Shown: positions 8,049-15,677, numbered from the stretch's first letter. The stretch is DNA of 33,370 nucleotides from Candidatus Woodwardiibium gallinarum (GCA_904419545.1 CAJFRY010000022.1:1-33370); one strand, 5' to 3'. A program made the numbers and translations. The notes: generated from the letters alone by a model not told the origin.

Positions 8049-8723
8049 ATGCACATACTGGTTGTGGAAGACGAGGTCCGTCTCGCCGAAACGCTCAAGG
8101 AAATTCTAAAAACACAGAAATACACTTGCGACCTCGTTTATGACGGTGAGGACGGGCTGGCCTACGCTGAAAGCGGGATTTACGACGTGATCCTGCTGGA
8201 TATCATGCTGCCGAAAATGAACGGCTTCGACGTAGTGCGTACCCTGCGTTCCAAAAAGGTCAGCACGCCCGTCATTCTTTTGACTGCGCGGGATGAGGTT
8301 ACAGACAAGGTCAAGGGGCTGGACTGCGGTGCGGACGACTATCTGACCAAGCCGTTTTCTACCGAGGAGCTGCTCGCGCGTATTCGCGCGGTTTCTCGCC
8401 GGTTGGGGGAGGTCCTTCTTGATGAACTGCAATTTGCCGATTTGACGCTGAATCTGTCCAACTGTACGCTTTCATGCAAGACCAAATCCATCAAGCTCGG
8501 CTATAAGGAATTCGAGATTATGAAGCTGCTGATGGCCAACCCGGGCGCGATCATAAGCAAGGATGATCTGCTTGTCAAGGTTTGGGGCTACGAATCCGAC
8601 GCGGAGGATAACAACGTCGAGGTCTATATCTCCTTCCTGCGCAAAAAGCTGCACTTTCTGGAGTCTGCCGTAAATATTGCCACGGTACGCAAGATCGGCT
8701 ATCATCTGGAGGGAGACGTGTGA
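8049..8723 (+). CDS. OmpR/PhoB-family response regulator
   Basis: A 224-residue two-domain regulator. The receiver holds the phospho-acceptor D51 in VILLDIMLP, the acidic pair E7-D8 and K101 in the LTKPF stretch. Residues ~128-222 are a winged-helix trans_reg_C domain (GYKEFEIMKLL, then the VWGYESDAEDNNVEVYISFLRKK recognition region). It binds DNA after phosphorylation by the kinase encoded next, whose GTG start overlaps its stop by 4 nt. ATG 8049 follows GGGAG. Target genes cannot be deduced. Confidence 0.93.
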   Translation: MHILVVEDEVRLAETLKEILKTQKYTCDLVYDGEDGLAYAESGIYDVILLDIMLPKMNGFDVVRTLRSKKVSTPVILLTARDEVTDKVKGLDCGADDYLTKPFSTEELLARIRAVSRRLGEVLLDELQFADLTLNLSNCTLSCKTKSIKLGYKEFEIMKLLMANPGAIISKDDLLVKVWGYESDAEDNNVEVYISFLRKKLHFLESAVNIATVRKIGYHLEGDV

Positions 8724-9979
8724 TCCGCAAACTGAAAATCAAATTTGTCCTCATCATTATGCTGCTGTTGACCATTGTCCTGACGACGCTGCTGGCTGCT
8801 TTATTTATGTATCAGAAGAACCAGATCTACGTCAACAGCGTCAATGCAATGAAAGAAGCGATGGCCATTCAAACGACCGATGTTCACAGCAGCCTGCTTA
8901 TCGAATTGTTCGGGCTGTATTCGCGCAGCAGCCGGTATCCTTACTTCAACACATTTGTGCTGGAAGTGGACCAAGTCAACAATACCATTACAGCCATCGG
9001 CTACGAAGAGGAACTGGACGACGAAAAAAAAGAATATCTTCTTTCTCTTGTACGTTCCGTCCCTGCCGTCAACAACGCCGAGGGAATCCTCCCGACCCAA
9101 AATCTGCGTTATTATGTCAATACAACCTCTCGCGGAATGAAAATTGCATTTTTGGACAAAGAATATGAAGATGCATCGCTGCGGGATATGCTGAAAAATT
9201 CGTTATGGATCATTTCGCTTTCCCTGCTCGGCTTTTTGGTCATCAGTCTGATTATGACCAAAATCGCCACCGCTCCGGTCGAAAAATCGTGGAAACAGCA
9301 AAAGCAGCTTGTTGCGGATATGTCTCACGAACTGAAAACGCCGCTAACTGTCATTTCCGCTAATGCGGACATTGTGCTTGCCAATCGCGATTCCACTGTA
9401 TCCGAACAGGAAAAATGGCTCAACTATATCAAGCAGGAAACCGAGCGGATGACCAAGCTCATCAATGAGATGCTCTATCTGGCCAAGCATGACGACGGAC
9501 GCGCGGAGGAAGAAATGCTGCCGTTCGACCTGAGCGAAGCGGCCGAAAGCTGTACTCTGCCTTTTGAAAGCGTATGCTTTGAGAACGGTGTGCAATTTTA
9601 TACCGAGATACAGCCGGACATCGGCATCGTCGGTTCTCCTTCCGCCATCAAGCAGGTAATGATGATTCTGCTGGATAACGCGGTCAAGTACGCCGGAGAA
9701 AACGGATTCGTGCGTTTTCTGCTCCATGCGGACGGAGATCGGGTAACGCTGTCTGTCAACAATACCGGCGAACGAATCCCGCCGGAGCTAATCCCGCACA
9801 TTTTTGAACGTTTTTACCGCGTAGACGAATCACGCGCGCGCGACAAGGGCGGCTACGGATTGGGACTTTCGATTGCAAAGTCCATTGTTGACCGCCATGG
9901 CGGCCGTATTACCGTCAAGAGCGATGAGGAAACCGGAAACACTTTCACCTGCACCTTCAAACGCCATAGAAACACATAG
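8720..9979 (+). CDS. Membrane sensor histidine kinase
   Basis: A 419-residue kinase. Membrane segments at about 8-30 and 161-180 enclose an extracytoplasmic sensor of about 130 residues with no cysteine pattern or recognised domain. There is almost no HAMP linker: the DHp box MSHELKTPL follows 22 residues after TM2, with phospho-acceptor H203. The ATPase has the N box LLDNAVKYAG, a G1-like NNTGERIPPEL, the F box FERFYRVDESRA and G2 GGYGLGLSIA. The start is GTG at 8720 inside the GTGA overlap with the regulator's stop, with GGAGGGA ahead, so the two are translationally coupled. The signal is unknown. Confidence 0.93.
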   Translation: MIRKLKIKFVLIIMLLLTIVLTTLLAALFMYQKNQIYVNSVNAMKEAMAIQTTDVHSSLLIELFGLYSRSSRYPYFNTFVLEVDQVNNTITAIGYEEELDDEKKEYLLSLVRSVPAVNNAEGILPTQNLRYYVNTTSRGMKIAFLDKEYEDASLRDMLKNSLWIISLSLLGFLVISLIMTKIATAPVEKSWKQQKQLVADMSHELKTPLTVISANADIVLANRDSTVSEQEKWLNYIKQETERMTKLINEMLYLAKHDDGRAEEEMLPFDLSEAAESCTLPFESVCFENGVQFYTEIQPDIGIVGSPSAIKQVMMILLDNAVKYAGENGFVRFLLHADGDRVTLSVNNTGERIPPELIPHIFERFYRVDESRARDKGGYGLGLSIAKSIVDRHGGRITVKSDEETGNTFTCTFKRHRNT

Positions 9980-9980
9980 A

Positions 9981-10013
9981 CAAAACCGCGTCCGTTGACA
10001 GGACGCGGTTTTG
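9981..10013. terminator. Bidirectional terminator between the kinase gene and sigG
   Basis: Arms 9981-9993 (CAAAACCGCGTCC) and 10001-10013, perfect 13-bp stem with a 7-nt loop. A-run on one side and T-run on the other let it serve both convergent genes. Confidence 0.85.
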
Positions 10014-10026
10014 CATTCAGCGGACT

Positions 10027-10797
10027 TTACAATTCATGCTTGATTTTTTCGAGCGCGCTTTTTTCCAGCCGGCTGACCTGTGCCTGTGAAATTCCGATTT
10101 CGTCGGAAACCTCCGTCTGGGTCCGTCCGTTGTAAAAACGCAGCGAGAGAATCCTCCGTTCGCGCTCGCTGAGCTTTCCGATGGCCTGCGAAATGGCTAT
10201 CTCATCCAGCCATTGATCGTCGGTGTTTTTTTCGTCTTTAATTTGATCCAATACATACACCGAATCGCCGTTGTCCGTGTAAATCGGTTCATAGAGTGAG
10301 ATGGGGTCGGCAATGGAATCGAGCGCATTGACCACCTCGCTTTCCGCCCGTCCGAGTTCTTTGGCAATTTCAGCGTTTGTTGGCTCGCGCGAGAGTTTTG
10401 CAGACAGACGTTCACGCGCCTGCAGCGCTTTATATGCCAGATCACGCAGCGAACGGGAGACACGGATGGAATTGTTGTCACGCAGGTAGCGCCGGATTTC
10501 GCCGAGGATCATCGGTACGGCATAGGTTGAGAACTTAACATCGAGTGAAATGTCGAAATTATCGACTGCCTTGATCAGGCCGATGCATCCGACCTGAAAC
10601 AAATCGTCTGGGTTTTCCCCTCGTCCGCCGAAGGATTGAATGACGCTCAAAACAAGCTTAAGATTGCCGTTTATGAGTTTTTCACGCGCCTTGTCATCAC
10701 CGTTTTTTGCACGGATGAGAAGCTCTCTTTTTTCTTCATTGGAGAGCAACTTCAGCTTGGATGTGTTTACCCCACAGATTTCCACCTTGTTATACAT
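10027..10797 (-). CDS. sigG: Forespore sigma factor SigG
   Basis: A 256-residue sigma factor closely resembling Bacillus subtilis SigG from end to end. Diagnostic stretches are the N-terminal NKVEICGVNTSKL, GNLKLVLSVIQSF, DDLFQVGCIGLIKA in region 2, KFSTYAVPMILGEIRRYLRD, and the region-4 helix-turn-helix EIGISQAQVSRLEK. SigG drives late forespore genes such as those for small acid-soluble proteins and germination receptors. Start ATG 10797 follows GGAGGAAAGT. The usual neighbours spoIIGA and sigE are not in the window, so the locus differs from Bacillus. A SigF-like promoter lies upstream, as expected for this gene. Confidence 0.97.
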   Translation of the reverse strand: MYNKVEICGVNTSKLKLLSNEEKRELLIRAKNGDDKAREKLINGNLKLVLSVIQSFGGRGENPDDLFQVGCIGLIKAVDNFDISLDVKFSTYAVPMILGEIRRYLRDNNSIRVSRSLRDLAYKALQARERLSAKLSREPTNAEIAKELGRAESEVVNALDSIADPISLYEPIYTDNGDSVYVLDQIKDEKNTDDQWLDEIAISQAIGKLSERERRILSLRFYNGRTQTEVSDEIGISQAQVSRLEKSALEKIKHEL

Positions 10798-10831
10798 ACT
10801 TTCCTCCGTTGAAGCAAGCTGCTATATACGG

Positions 10832-10860
10832 AGTGTTCCCATAAAAAACGGCGCGAATAC
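10832..10860 (-). promoter_or_regulatory. Candidate SigF-type promoter of sigG
   Basis: Minus strand GTATT (10856-10860), 15 nt, then GGGAACACT (10832-10840), which fits the SigF pattern GTATA / GGnnAnAnT except for the last base of the -35 box. It lies 34 nt before the start codon. In Bacillus sigG is transcribed by SigF. This is pattern matching only. Confidence 0.5.
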
Positions 10861-10920
10861 GTCGGGAAAATTGTTTCATAATAAAACAACAATTTATTTT
10901 CGTTGTCCATCCGCAGCCTC

Positions 10921-10949
10921 TTGCTTTCGGAGAAAAAAAGGGGTATAAT
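10921..10949 (+). promoter_or_regulatory. SigA-type promoter of the DUF3006 gene
   Basis: TTGCTT (10921-10926), 17-nt spacer, TATAAT (10944-10949). The leader of about 75 nt contains a perfect 7-bp stem-loop, GCAAGCA/TGCTTGC (10985-10991 and 11002-11008), just before the ribosome site. Confidence 0.75.
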
Positions 10950-11032
10950 GATTTATAATATTTATAAAGTATGTTCTTGTTCAGGCAAGCACGTTTCCAG
11001 ATGCTTGCGGTAAAAGAAGGAGGTTTATGGCG

Positions 11033-11263
11033 ATGAAGGAATACACGGTGGACCGAATTGAAAACGGTATAGTCGTCTGCATCAGCGACGATGACAAGGT
11101 GCATAAGGTGCCGGTCGCATCGATTCCGTTTGCAGTCAGCGAAGGCGATATTCTCGTCTTCGGCGACGAGGAAAATCCGACCGGTAAAAACGAAGCGAAA
11201 TCAAACCTTCGCCGTTCACATGCGCAGCAGAAGCTGAACGCGTTATTTGAGCGCGAAAAATAA
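11033..11263 (+). CDS. DUF3006-domain protein
   Basis: A small soluble protein of 76 residues (78 if the ATG at 11027 is used). It has the DUF3006 pattern: VDRIENGIVVCI, a charged loop, VPVASIPFAVSEGDIL, then a basic C-terminal helix. Function is unknown. In many Firmicutes these lie beside a metallo-beta-lactamase-fold or ComEC-like gene, but none is here. AAGGAGG is 3 nt from the first ATG and 9 nt from the second, so the second is the better start. Confidence 0.75.
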   Translation: MKEYTVDRIENGIVVCISDDDKVHKVPVASIPFAVSEGDILVFGDEENPTGKNEAKSNLRRSHAQQKLNALFEREK

Positions 11264-11451
11264 ATGCGTCCAAATGCGGGTGTTGCGTAAACGGCTGGCA
11301 TATAAGGACATCGGCGAACCGTAACGCGTATCGAAGCTTGCTTTTACCAGCCGAAAAATGATATTTCTGCTGCCGGGCAAAATATTGCCGTTCGCTTTGG
11401 GGAAAACTGCAATCCCAAGCAAAAAAGGTGTCCTCGAAAGAAATAACAGGA
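11264..11451. other. Non-coding stretch between the DUF3006 gene and the insertion sequence
   Basis: No gene, clear terminator or promoter is recognised here. It ends at the inferred left end of the insertion sequence. I see no half of an interrupted gene on this side that resumes at 12758. Confidence 0.5.
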
Positions 11452-11466
11452 TGTAAAAATACCCCC
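11452..11466. repeat. Left inverted repeat of the insertion sequence
   Basis: TGTAAAAATACCCCC; matches the right end at 13 of 15 positions in inverted orientation. It lies 75 nt past the orfB stop codon. Confidence 0.65.
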
Positions 11467-11540
11467 GAAAGAAAGACGACTGAACCGCGCCGGATTGTGC
11501 AGACAGCACAAAAAAGCCCCGGGTGTAAGAAGATTCAGTT

Positions 11541-12401
11541 TTAGCAGGAGTGGCGCAACGTCAGTGGCGCCACTCCTGTTTTGCTTTGGATGCGCTCGTG
11601 GTTGTAAAAATGGATGTATCGGTCAATCATAACGTTTGCTTGTGAAAATGTAGCCGGTTTGTGGCGGTAGATGCATTCTGTTTTGAGGATAGAGAAGAAA
11701 TTTTCCGCCATTGCATTGTCATACGGGTTCCCACATCTTGACATGGAAGGCGTAATGCCGTATTGTTGAGTCAGCTCAAAATATGCTTGTGAGGCGTATT
11801 GAGCACCCTGGTCGCTGTGGAGCTGCAATTCCGCGGCGACCTTCTTCTTTTCTCTGCGTATTGCCAGATGAATGGTATCCAGAACCAGATTCACGCTTTG
11901 CTCCGTTCCGGTCTTGTATGCCACAATGCTGTTGTCATACAGGTCCCGGATCATGGAGAGATATAATACACCCTGTCTGGTATGAATACAGGAGATATCG
12001 GTCACCCATTTGCAGTTTGGTCTTTCGGCATGAAAATCTCGGTTGAGAAGATTTTCATATTTGTGTAGCTGTTGGCCCATCTGATGCCATCTTCTGCGGC
12101 GTCGGGTCTCCGCCGGTAAGCCGTATTTCTTCATGACACGCAGAACTGTCTTGGGATTGTGGTGAATTCCCTTGCTGCCTTTCAGCCACTGCCACATCCG
12201 TCGGTAGCCGTAAGTATGAAAGCATTTGTCTTGCTGTTGCCGGATCGTTTCAGCAAGGGCCACATCCTTTTGCGGACGGCTCCTCCGCTTGACAAAGCTG
12301 TAATAGCCACTTCCGGACACTGCAAAGAATCGACACATGACAAGCACGGGATACTGCTCCCGGTGACGGCAGATTACTGCATACTTTGCCTTTGCTCTCA
12401 C
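11541..12401 (-). CDS. IS3-family transposase OrfB (DDE integrase core)
   Basis: A 286-residue product from the GTG at 12401; an in-frame ATG at 12458 would add 19 residues that correspond to out-of-frame orfA sequence. The N-terminal part has the HTH_21-like region (VMCRFFAVSGSGYYSF to GYRRMWQWL). The rve catalytic core follows: D in WVTDISCI, D in LHSDQGAQYAS and E in DNAMAENFFSILKTE, the D-D-E triad. OrfB is normally made as an OrfAB fusion or by coupling with orfA. Here GTG overlaps the ancestral orfA stop as GTGA. The frame itself is intact, with the C-terminal YNHERIQSKTGVAPL typical of the family. Confidence 0.93.
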   Translation of the reverse strand: MRAKAKYAVICRHREQYPVLVMCRFFAVSGSGYYSFVKRRSRPQKDVALAETIRQQQDKCFHTYGYRRMWQWLKGSKGIHHNPKTVLRVMKKYGLPAETRRRRRWHQMGQQLHKYENLLNRDFHAERPNCKWVTDISCIHTRQGVLYLSMIRDLYDNSIVAYKTGTEQSVNLVLDTIHLAIRREKKKVAAELQLHSDQGAQYASQAYFELTQQYGITPSMSRCGNPYDNAMAENFFSILKTECIYRHKPATFSQANVMIDRYIHFYNHERIQSKTGVAPLTLRHSC

Positions 12402-12701
12402 TTCCTTCCCGTGGATTGCAGAAAATCCCATTCTCCATTCGCAAACGCCGGATCTCATATGCCTGCTCTGCTACAATATCTCTGGGAGCATCGCTTTTCC
12501 TCGGCCTGCCTTGCGGCCGTGGAAGAATCCTGGCTTCCGGCCTGCGCTCTTTCGCCTCTCACGCTTGAGTAGCTTTTTTACTACCTGCTTATCCTTAAAA
12601 CCGTAGTATTCCGCAATTTCCCTCTGTGTTTTCCCTTCTGCCGGCATAGCTTTAATCTCCGGCAACAATACTTGAATGTGTGTATCATTTCTCTTACTCA
12701 T
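12398..12701 (-). pseudogene. IS3-family OrfA, broken by two frameshifts
   Basis: The frame opens well with MSKRNDTHIQVLLPEIKAM and a helix-turn-helix (TQREIAEYYGFKDKQVVKKLL). After ERRKS it loses the family frame and stops at 12471. The expected continuation is in another frame: RPEARILPRPQGRPRK, then DAPRDIVAEQAYEIRRLRMEN. This implies a 1-base deletion near 12544. A second break near 12428-12432 follows: the end DFLQSTGRK-stop is in a third frame, and about 10 bases that should encode residues between MEN and RD are missing. The ancestral stop TGA overlaps orfB's GTG. Without OrfA, DNA binding by the transposase would be lost. Confidence 0.8.
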
Positions 12702-12705
12702 GACT

Positions 12706-12750
12706 ATACCCCCTGATGTAGTACTTCTATTTTCCTACATCAGGGGGTAT
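12706..12750 (-). promoter_or_regulatory. Perfect hairpin that covers the orfA ribosome site
   Basis: Two exact 16-nt arms, ATACCCCCTGATGTAG (12706-12721) and its complement (12735-12750), with a 13-nt loop. Read leftward the 3' arm contains the AGGGGG ribosome site, about 7 nt before the orfA ATG. A transcript entering from outside would fold and hide it; one starting inside the loop region would not. This matches the known protection of insertion sequences from read-through expression. Confidence 0.7.
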
Positions 12751-12757
12751 TTTGTCA
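12743..12757. repeat. Right inverted repeat of the insertion sequence
   Basis: Outer end GGGGGTATTTTGTCA. Its inner part is also one arm of the orfA leader hairpin. Confidence 0.65.
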
Positions 12758-12901
12758 CTGTCCGTTTTTACTGGTTCGGTTCAATTTTGCTTATGAAGGT
12801 TTCTTTTATTTTCCGGGAAATACATATGCGCATTTTTCACTGTAGCGGCAATCCAAAACAGATATTCCGAATCAAACGGATTTCCACCGCACAGAAGGAT
12901 T

Positions 12902-12928
12902 ATACGACGGCTTTTCACTGCATATACT
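12902..12928 (+). promoter_or_regulatory. Candidate SigE-type promoter of yunB
   Basis: An ATA core (12902-12904) and, 16 nt on, CATATACT (12921-12928), which resembles the mother-cell SigE boxes (ATA...CATACAnT). It lies 24 nt before the TTG start. yunB belongs to the SigE regulon in Bacillus. Pattern match only. Confidence 0.45.
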
Positions 12929-12952
12929 GAGGTATTAGGCGGTGATTTAAGT

Positions 12953-13573
12953 TTGAAACGAAAAAGCAAGGCACTTATGCTGCTTGCGCTGGCGGCGCTT
13001 ACCATTTCGCTTGCGGCCGTATTCACAAGCAATTTCAACCGCGCAGCGGAGCAATACGCGCAAACCACAATCAAACGCCAGGTCTCGATGCTGATTGAAA
13101 AGACCATACTCTCCTATTTGGAAGAAAGCGGAGCATCCTACGGCGATTACTGCACACTTCGGTACACGGACAACGGCAAGCTCAGTTCGATTACCATCGA
13201 CACACTCAAACTGAATGTATTCAAATCCGAAGTGCTGCTGCGCGTGAACAATCTGCTGAACGAGAGCGACCGAACCGAATTTCACGTGCCATGGGGCAAC
13301 TTAACCGGCTCGAAGTGGCTGTCCGGCCGAGGCGGCTCGATCACGATAAAAGCGGTGCCGCTCGGCATGGCGTCCGGCGGCACCGAAAGTGTTTTTGAAA
13401 GCGTTGGCATCAATCAGAGCGTACATCGCATCTACTTTGAGCTGCGAGCCACCGTCAGTCTGCTGACGCCGTTCACGCAGACCGACTGCGAGCTGACTTC
13501 CTCGGTCTGCATTGCGGAAACGGTGATCATCGGCGAAGTGCCAAATGTATACTTCGGCTCACAGCAGCCGTAG
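12953..13573 (+). CDS. yunB: Sporulation protein YunB
   Basis: A 206-residue protein with one N-terminal membrane segment (about 7-25) and an extracytoplasmic domain. The family pattern is clear: FHVPWGNLTGSKWLSGRGG, then KAVPLGMASGGTESVFESVGINQSVHRIYFEL, and VCIAETVIIGEVPNVYFG at the end. YunB is a SigE-dependent mother-cell protein needed for efficient sporulation in Bacillus; its molecular role is unsettled. The start is TTG, 7 nt after GGCGGTGA. It is somewhat shorter than the Bacillus protein. Its 3' end overlaps the convergent methyltransferase gene by 15 nt. Confidence 0.88.
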   Translation: MKRKSKALMLLALAALTISLAAVFTSNFNRAAEQYAQTTIKRQVSMLIEKTILSYLEESGASYGDYCTLRYTDNGKLSSITIDTLKLNVFKSEVLLRVNNLLNESDRTEFHVPWGNLTGSKWLSGRGGSITIKAVPLGMASGGTESVFESVGINQSVHRIYFELRATVSLLTPFTQTDCELTSSVCIAETVIIGEVPNVYFGSQQP

Positions 13574-14341
13574 CTTCTGCGCCACCTCAAACGCAATCAC
13601 GGATGTGGCTGAGACGGCAGGCAATGAAAACGCACAGTTACGGGCATATTTGATTTTGAGCGTCACATCGCTGGCCTCCAGCACCCCTTTGGAGATGCCG
13701 CGCTTTTCGCCTCCGATGACCAGACACACGGGCGGCCGGAGACGGACCGAAAAAATATTTTTTGCATCTTTACTGTTGGCCGTAGATACGATATAGCGCC
13801 CTGCAGAGGAAGCACGCCGGCAAAAATCTGCCGGATCGTCAGTAACAGCAACGCGCAGCAGCTCGCTGGCGCCTGCGGAAGCGCGGATAACAATTTCGGA
13901 GGCGGTGAAGAAATTGCGGCGCGGCAGTACGACCCAATCCGCGCCTGCGGCGTACAGTGTGCGGAGGATATATCCAAAGTTATACGGGTCCTCAATGCCA
14001 TCGAGCAGAACGGTAAAGGGCACAGGCGCTTCCAACGCCTCATTGTCGGAGGAAAAACAGCGATTGCCGACATAGGCGGCAATGCCGCCGTCCGCATCAC
14101 AGCCGCCGCACGCTGCAAAATTCTCTTCCGTCACATATTCTACAGGAATCCCGCGGGCGGCGGTGATGCGTTCCAGCGCCGCATACTGCCGTTTTTCGGG
14201 CAGATGAAAAGCGGACTCCTTCACCTTGGCTATCCGTTTTTTATCCAAAAGCAGCCCATATACCTCACGCGTGCCGGCTTCCAGCACGGTGCGCACCGAA
14301 ATATAGCCGCCGATGCGGCACTTTTCGCTCAAATCAGCCAT
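13559..14341 (-). CDS. SpoU/TrmH-family RNA methyltransferase, divergent motif 3
   Basis: About 260 residues: an N-terminal substrate-binding domain (1-80) and a SPOUT knot. Motif 1 is GIEDPYNFGYILRTLYAAGAD (116-136) with the conserved Asn and Arg; motif 2 is LVIGGEKRGIS (208-218). Motif 3, normally SLNVSVA...LYE, reads SLPAVSATSVIAFE, with Asn replaced by Pro. The family 2'-O-methylates tRNA or rRNA; the target is unknown and the change in motif 3 may affect activity. The ATG at 14341 overlaps the stop of the upstream DHHW-like gene by 8 nt, suggesting coupling; an ATG at 14365 is also possible. Neither has a strong ribosome site. Confidence 0.82.
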   Translation of the reverse strand: MADLSEKCRIGGYISVRTVLEAGTREVYGLLLDKKRIAKVKESAFHLPEKRQYAALERITAARGIPVEYVTEENFAACGGCDADGGIAAYVGNRCFSSDNEALEAPVPFTVLLDGIEDPYNFGYILRTLYAAGADWVVLPRRNFFTASEIVIRASAGASELLRVAVTDDPADFCRRASSAGRYIVSTANSKDAKNIFSVRLRPPVCLVIGGEKRGISKGVLEASDVTLKIKYARNCAFSLPAVSATSVIAFEVAQKLRLL

Positions 14342-15596
14342 TGTACAGGTTTTCAAAATACTCATGATAGTAGAGCTTGGAAGCGCTTGTGGTATAGCTC
14401 ATCACCAGCACATCGTCAAACCCATTCTCCTGAACAAAGGCGGAAATATCCCCCTTGTAATACTGCGGATTGATTAGCTGCACTTCCTGATAATCAGAGG
14501 TCAGGAACGGCACGAAGGGCATTGCGCTTGTATCACCTATGACAAGAATCTTTTTCCCGTTTGTCTGCTCAGTGGTAATCTTAAAGCGCGAAGCCACGCC
14601 GCCGAGAAATACGTTGTATCCATTGGAGGTATCAGACACTTCACTGTAGGTCAAACGGCGATTGTTATAAGTGGCATTGTTGCTGTACATCGTGACGATG
14701 CATGCATTGACGCTGTCCACATCATAATACAGGATGCTGTCTGCATTGTCTTTGAGAATCTGTGCGCCGGTGGCGGTATAGAAGCGGCCGAGAAAATTCT
14801 CGTAGCTCTTAATCGGGAAGACATCCAGCGCAGCAGGCTCAAATCCGGCGGAAGACGCAAAATCGGTGTAAGCATAATAAGCGGCCAATGCGGTCCAGTT
14901 GATATCGGTACGGAAGTAAATATATTCATCCGCTTCATACGCTGCTTGCAGACGGTCATAAACATTGACATTGGTCGACCCGCTTTCCAGTGCGGCAGCA
15001 ACCGTGTCAATAAACGACTTCTGCGAAGAACTGTAAAAATTGTCTTCTTGCTTAATGTTGGTCGGTATATCGGTAAACTCCACCTGTGTCGGAATCAGCA
15101 TATGATAGAAATTCGCGCTGCCGACAGATGACTTCAGCTTGTTGATTGTACGAATATAGCTGTCGCGAACGGCAGTTGAGGCGGTAAACTGCTCAAGCCC
15201 GCGGTCATAATACAAATAGGTGTAGCCGAGATTATTGATGACCCATCCGTGCTCCATCTCGAGCTGTCCCGACGTATCGCTGCTCTCGTCCGACGGCTGG
15301 CTGCTTTCTTCCGTGCTTTCGTTTGGGGCATCGCTTGACGTATCCGAAACGTTTGGATCAGATTCCAGACTTTCCTCCGGCGGCTGTGATGTCACGTCCG
15401 GGTCGGATTCGCCGCTGACGGCTGCGGATGACGCATCGGATGACGTGTCAAGACCACCGTCATATTTATCCTTCAACAGGAAAAGAATGACGATCGCAAC
15501 AGTGCTGATTAAAAGCATAGCGACAATGGAAAATAAAATCCGCTTATTGTTATCCTGCTTTTGTATCTGGCCGAGATCGTTGAACGGTTCGCCCAC
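14334..15596 (-). CDS. DHHW-like membrane-anchored surface protein (SGNH/AlgX-like)
   Basis: A 420-residue protein. One membrane segment (about 20-41) is followed by a low-complexity linker rich in Ser, Asp, Glu, Thr and Pro (about 50-110), then an extracellular domain resembling DHHW/AlgX-type SGNH proteins. Supporting stretches are FYHMLIPTQVEF, YIYFRTDINWTALAAYYAY, FLGRFYTATGA and KILVIGDTSAMPFVPFL near the end. The family's Asp-His-His-Trp box is here D231-I-N-W234, so both His are lost. AlgX-like proteins take part in acetylation of exopolysaccharide; whether this one is active is doubtful. GTG 15596 was chosen because AAAGGG lies 9 nt ahead; ATGs at 15605 and 15620 have no spaced ribosome site. 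It forms an operon with the methyltransferase. Confidence 0.75.
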   Translation of the reverse strand: MGEPFNDLGQIQKQDNNKRILFSIVAMLLISTVAIVILFLLKDKYDGGLDTSSDASSAAVSGESDPDVTSQPPEESLESDPNVSDTSSDAPNESTEESSQPSDESSDTSGQLEMEHGWVINNLGYTYLYYDRGLEQFTASTAVRDSYIRTINKLKSSVGSANFYHMLIPTQVEFTDIPTNIKQEDNFYSSSQKSFIDTVAAALESGSTNVNVYDRLQAAYEADEYIYFRTDINWTALAAYYAYTDFASSAGFEPAALDVFPIKSYENFLGRFYTATGAQILKDNADSILYYDVDSVNACIVTMYSNNATYNNRRLTYSEVSDTSNGYNVFLGGVASRFKITTEQTNGKKILVIGDTSAMPFVPFLTSDYQEVQLINPQYYKGDISAFVQENGFDDVLVMSYTTSASKLYYHEYFENLYNG

Positions 15597-15648
15597 AAAA
15601 ATCATCCCTTTCACATGCATTCGGTTAGAGTATTGCCTTTTCTTGGTT

Positions 15649-15677
15649 ATCTTAACACAGATAAGACCAAAAGTCAA
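15649..15677 (-). promoter_or_regulatory. SigA-type promoter of the DHHW-like gene
   Basis: Minus strand TTGACT (15672-15677), 17 nt, TAAGAT (15649-15654). It is about 50 nt before the GTG start. Confidence 0.7.

Larger units (their letters stand above)
11452..12757 (-). mobile_element. IS3-family insertion sequence, about 1.3 kb, with damaged orfA
   Basis: Two transposase frames run leftward between imperfect inverted repeats: TGTAAAAATACCCCC (11452-11466) and the complement of GGGGGTATTTTGTCA (12743-12757), 13 of 15 matching and starting with TG as in this family. No target-site duplication is visible (AGGA on the left, CTGT on the right), so the ends are probable rather than proven, or the insertion is old. 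orfA carries two frameshifts, so autonomous transposition is unlikely. It sits in the gap between the DUF3006 gene and yunB. Confidence 0.85.

Noticed and set aside
11448..12761. Target-site duplication of the insertion sequence
   Set aside because: The bases next to the inferred ends (AGGA and CTGT) do not match, so none is claimed.
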